NCBI GenBank assembly: GCA_017435615.1
Contig: JAFSET010000076.1
Coordinates: forward strand, 1-61,128
Direction: 5' to 3'
Source of the DNA: Oscillospiraceae bacterium
GTDB lineage: Bacteria; Bacillota; Clostridia; Oscillospirales; Oscillospiraceae
DNA length: 61,128 nucleotides
A program made the translations under genes and the position numbers. Numbering within the stretch: the stretch's first letter is position 1; each line of letters starts with the position of its first letter. Shown here in pieces: positions 60,819 through 61,128 of this stretch. The notes below the pieces were generated by a model, which worked only from the letters and a program-made list of their open reading frames with translations, was not told where the DNA came from and ran no database searches.

Positions 60819-60955
60819 TTCGCGTTACCTATCTTCCCAGGGAGTGACACGAGCGCTGCCAGTGGCGGATGAAGCGAGGTGAGCGAGTGGCAGTGATCAG
60901 CAGATGACGCAGCCGCCCCGAAAAGGAAACTGATGGACCCGCAAGACATGAGGGC
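60819..60955 (-). pseudogene. Broken 5S rRNA copy with inserted core
   Basis: Bases 60819-60841 equal exactly the 3' end of the intact 5S gene (60993-61015). Bases 60841-60900 are an unrelated insert whose ~60 bases match the core in the broken tRNA-Leu at about 80 percent by eye. Bases 60925-60955 weakly resemble the 5S 5' side (GGAAAC.G.TGGACCC). The copy therefore keeps its end and terminator but lost the centre. Confidence 0.7.
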
Positions 60956-60961
60956 ATAAGA

Positions 60962-60989
60962 AAAGCCTCGACTTTTCAGTCGAGGCTTT
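60962..60989 (-). terminator. 5S rRNA terminator
   Basis: Perfect 12-bp stem AAAGCCTCGACT/AGTCGAGGCTTT with loop TTTC; TTTTCTT follows on the minus strand. Confidence 0.85.
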
Positions 60990-60992
60990 GTG

Positions 60993-61105
<113 letters not shown>

Positions 61106-61128
61106 CTCATTTGGATGGCTGTTAACCA

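Overview
The window looks like part of a chromosome of a spore-forming, Gram-positive gut anaerobe, most likely Clostridia, order Oscillospirales. Evidence for this is the spoIIGA-sigE pair, a SPOCS/LysM spore-coat type protein, Rex, a DnaD/DnaI-type primosome, FtsEX with an M23 hydrolase and a CtpA-type protease, M20/GH3/GH10 scavenging genes, and strong AGGAGG ribosome binding sites. Family and organism calls come from reading motifs, not from database searches.

Layout. 0-5.5 kb: thioredoxin and SDR reductase, a sorbose-1-phosphate-reductase-like dehydrogenase, a MazG-like and HD hydrolase pair, and an M20 amidohydrolase. 5.5-8 kb: a 29-residue Cys-rich peptide, two AT-rich hypothetical genes, tRNA-Leu(CAA) and a broken copy of it. 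8-13 kb: TlpA-like lipoprotein, galM, and a MarR-hydrolase/acyltransferase fusion-DUF6320 operon. 13-15.7 kb: tRNA-Arg with partial copies, a DivIVA-like protein, then 1.5 kb of gene-poor, repeat-rich DNA. 15.7-25 kb: CDF metal exporter with GH3 glucosidase, a DHHW/MBOAT acylation pair, dnaD-dnaI-gph, tRNA-Leu(UAA). 25-30.4 kb: ctpA, a 32-residue membrane peptide, M23 hydrolase, ftsX and ftsE. 30.8-35.7 kb: M18 aminopeptidase, coaE, the Sua5-type gene, a ROK kinase and a GmhA-like isomerase. 35.8-38.1 kb: AT-rich hypothetical genes and a five-tRNA cluster (Val, Asp, Phe, Gly, Cys). 38.4-45.3 kb: SPOCS protein, a branched-chain amino acid ABC transporter (livK and livHMGF), and small membrane proteins. 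45.5-54.8 kb: a class B PBP with an FHA-FtsW fusion, nfo, rex, sigE/spoIIGA, rarA-DUF951, rpe and an SIS isomerase. 55-61 kb: a YjbQ-family protein, a cytoplasmic GH10 xylanase divergent from an AraC regulator, a HAD phosphatase, a PadR-DUF1700-DUF4097 operon, and 5S rRNA next to a broken 5S copy.

The most unusual signal is in RNA genes and repeats rather than in proteins. Three structural RNA genes (tRNA-Leu, tRNA-Arg, 5S rRNA) lie next to broken copies of themselves. Two of those copies are split by insertions sharing a core of about 60 bp. A second repeat family ends in TCGTAGGG/CCCTACGA and occurs five times behind genes with variable interiors. Several very short genes (29, 32, 49 and 53 codons) have excellent expression signals. 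I see no CRISPR array, intact insertion sequence, prophage or recognisable defence system.
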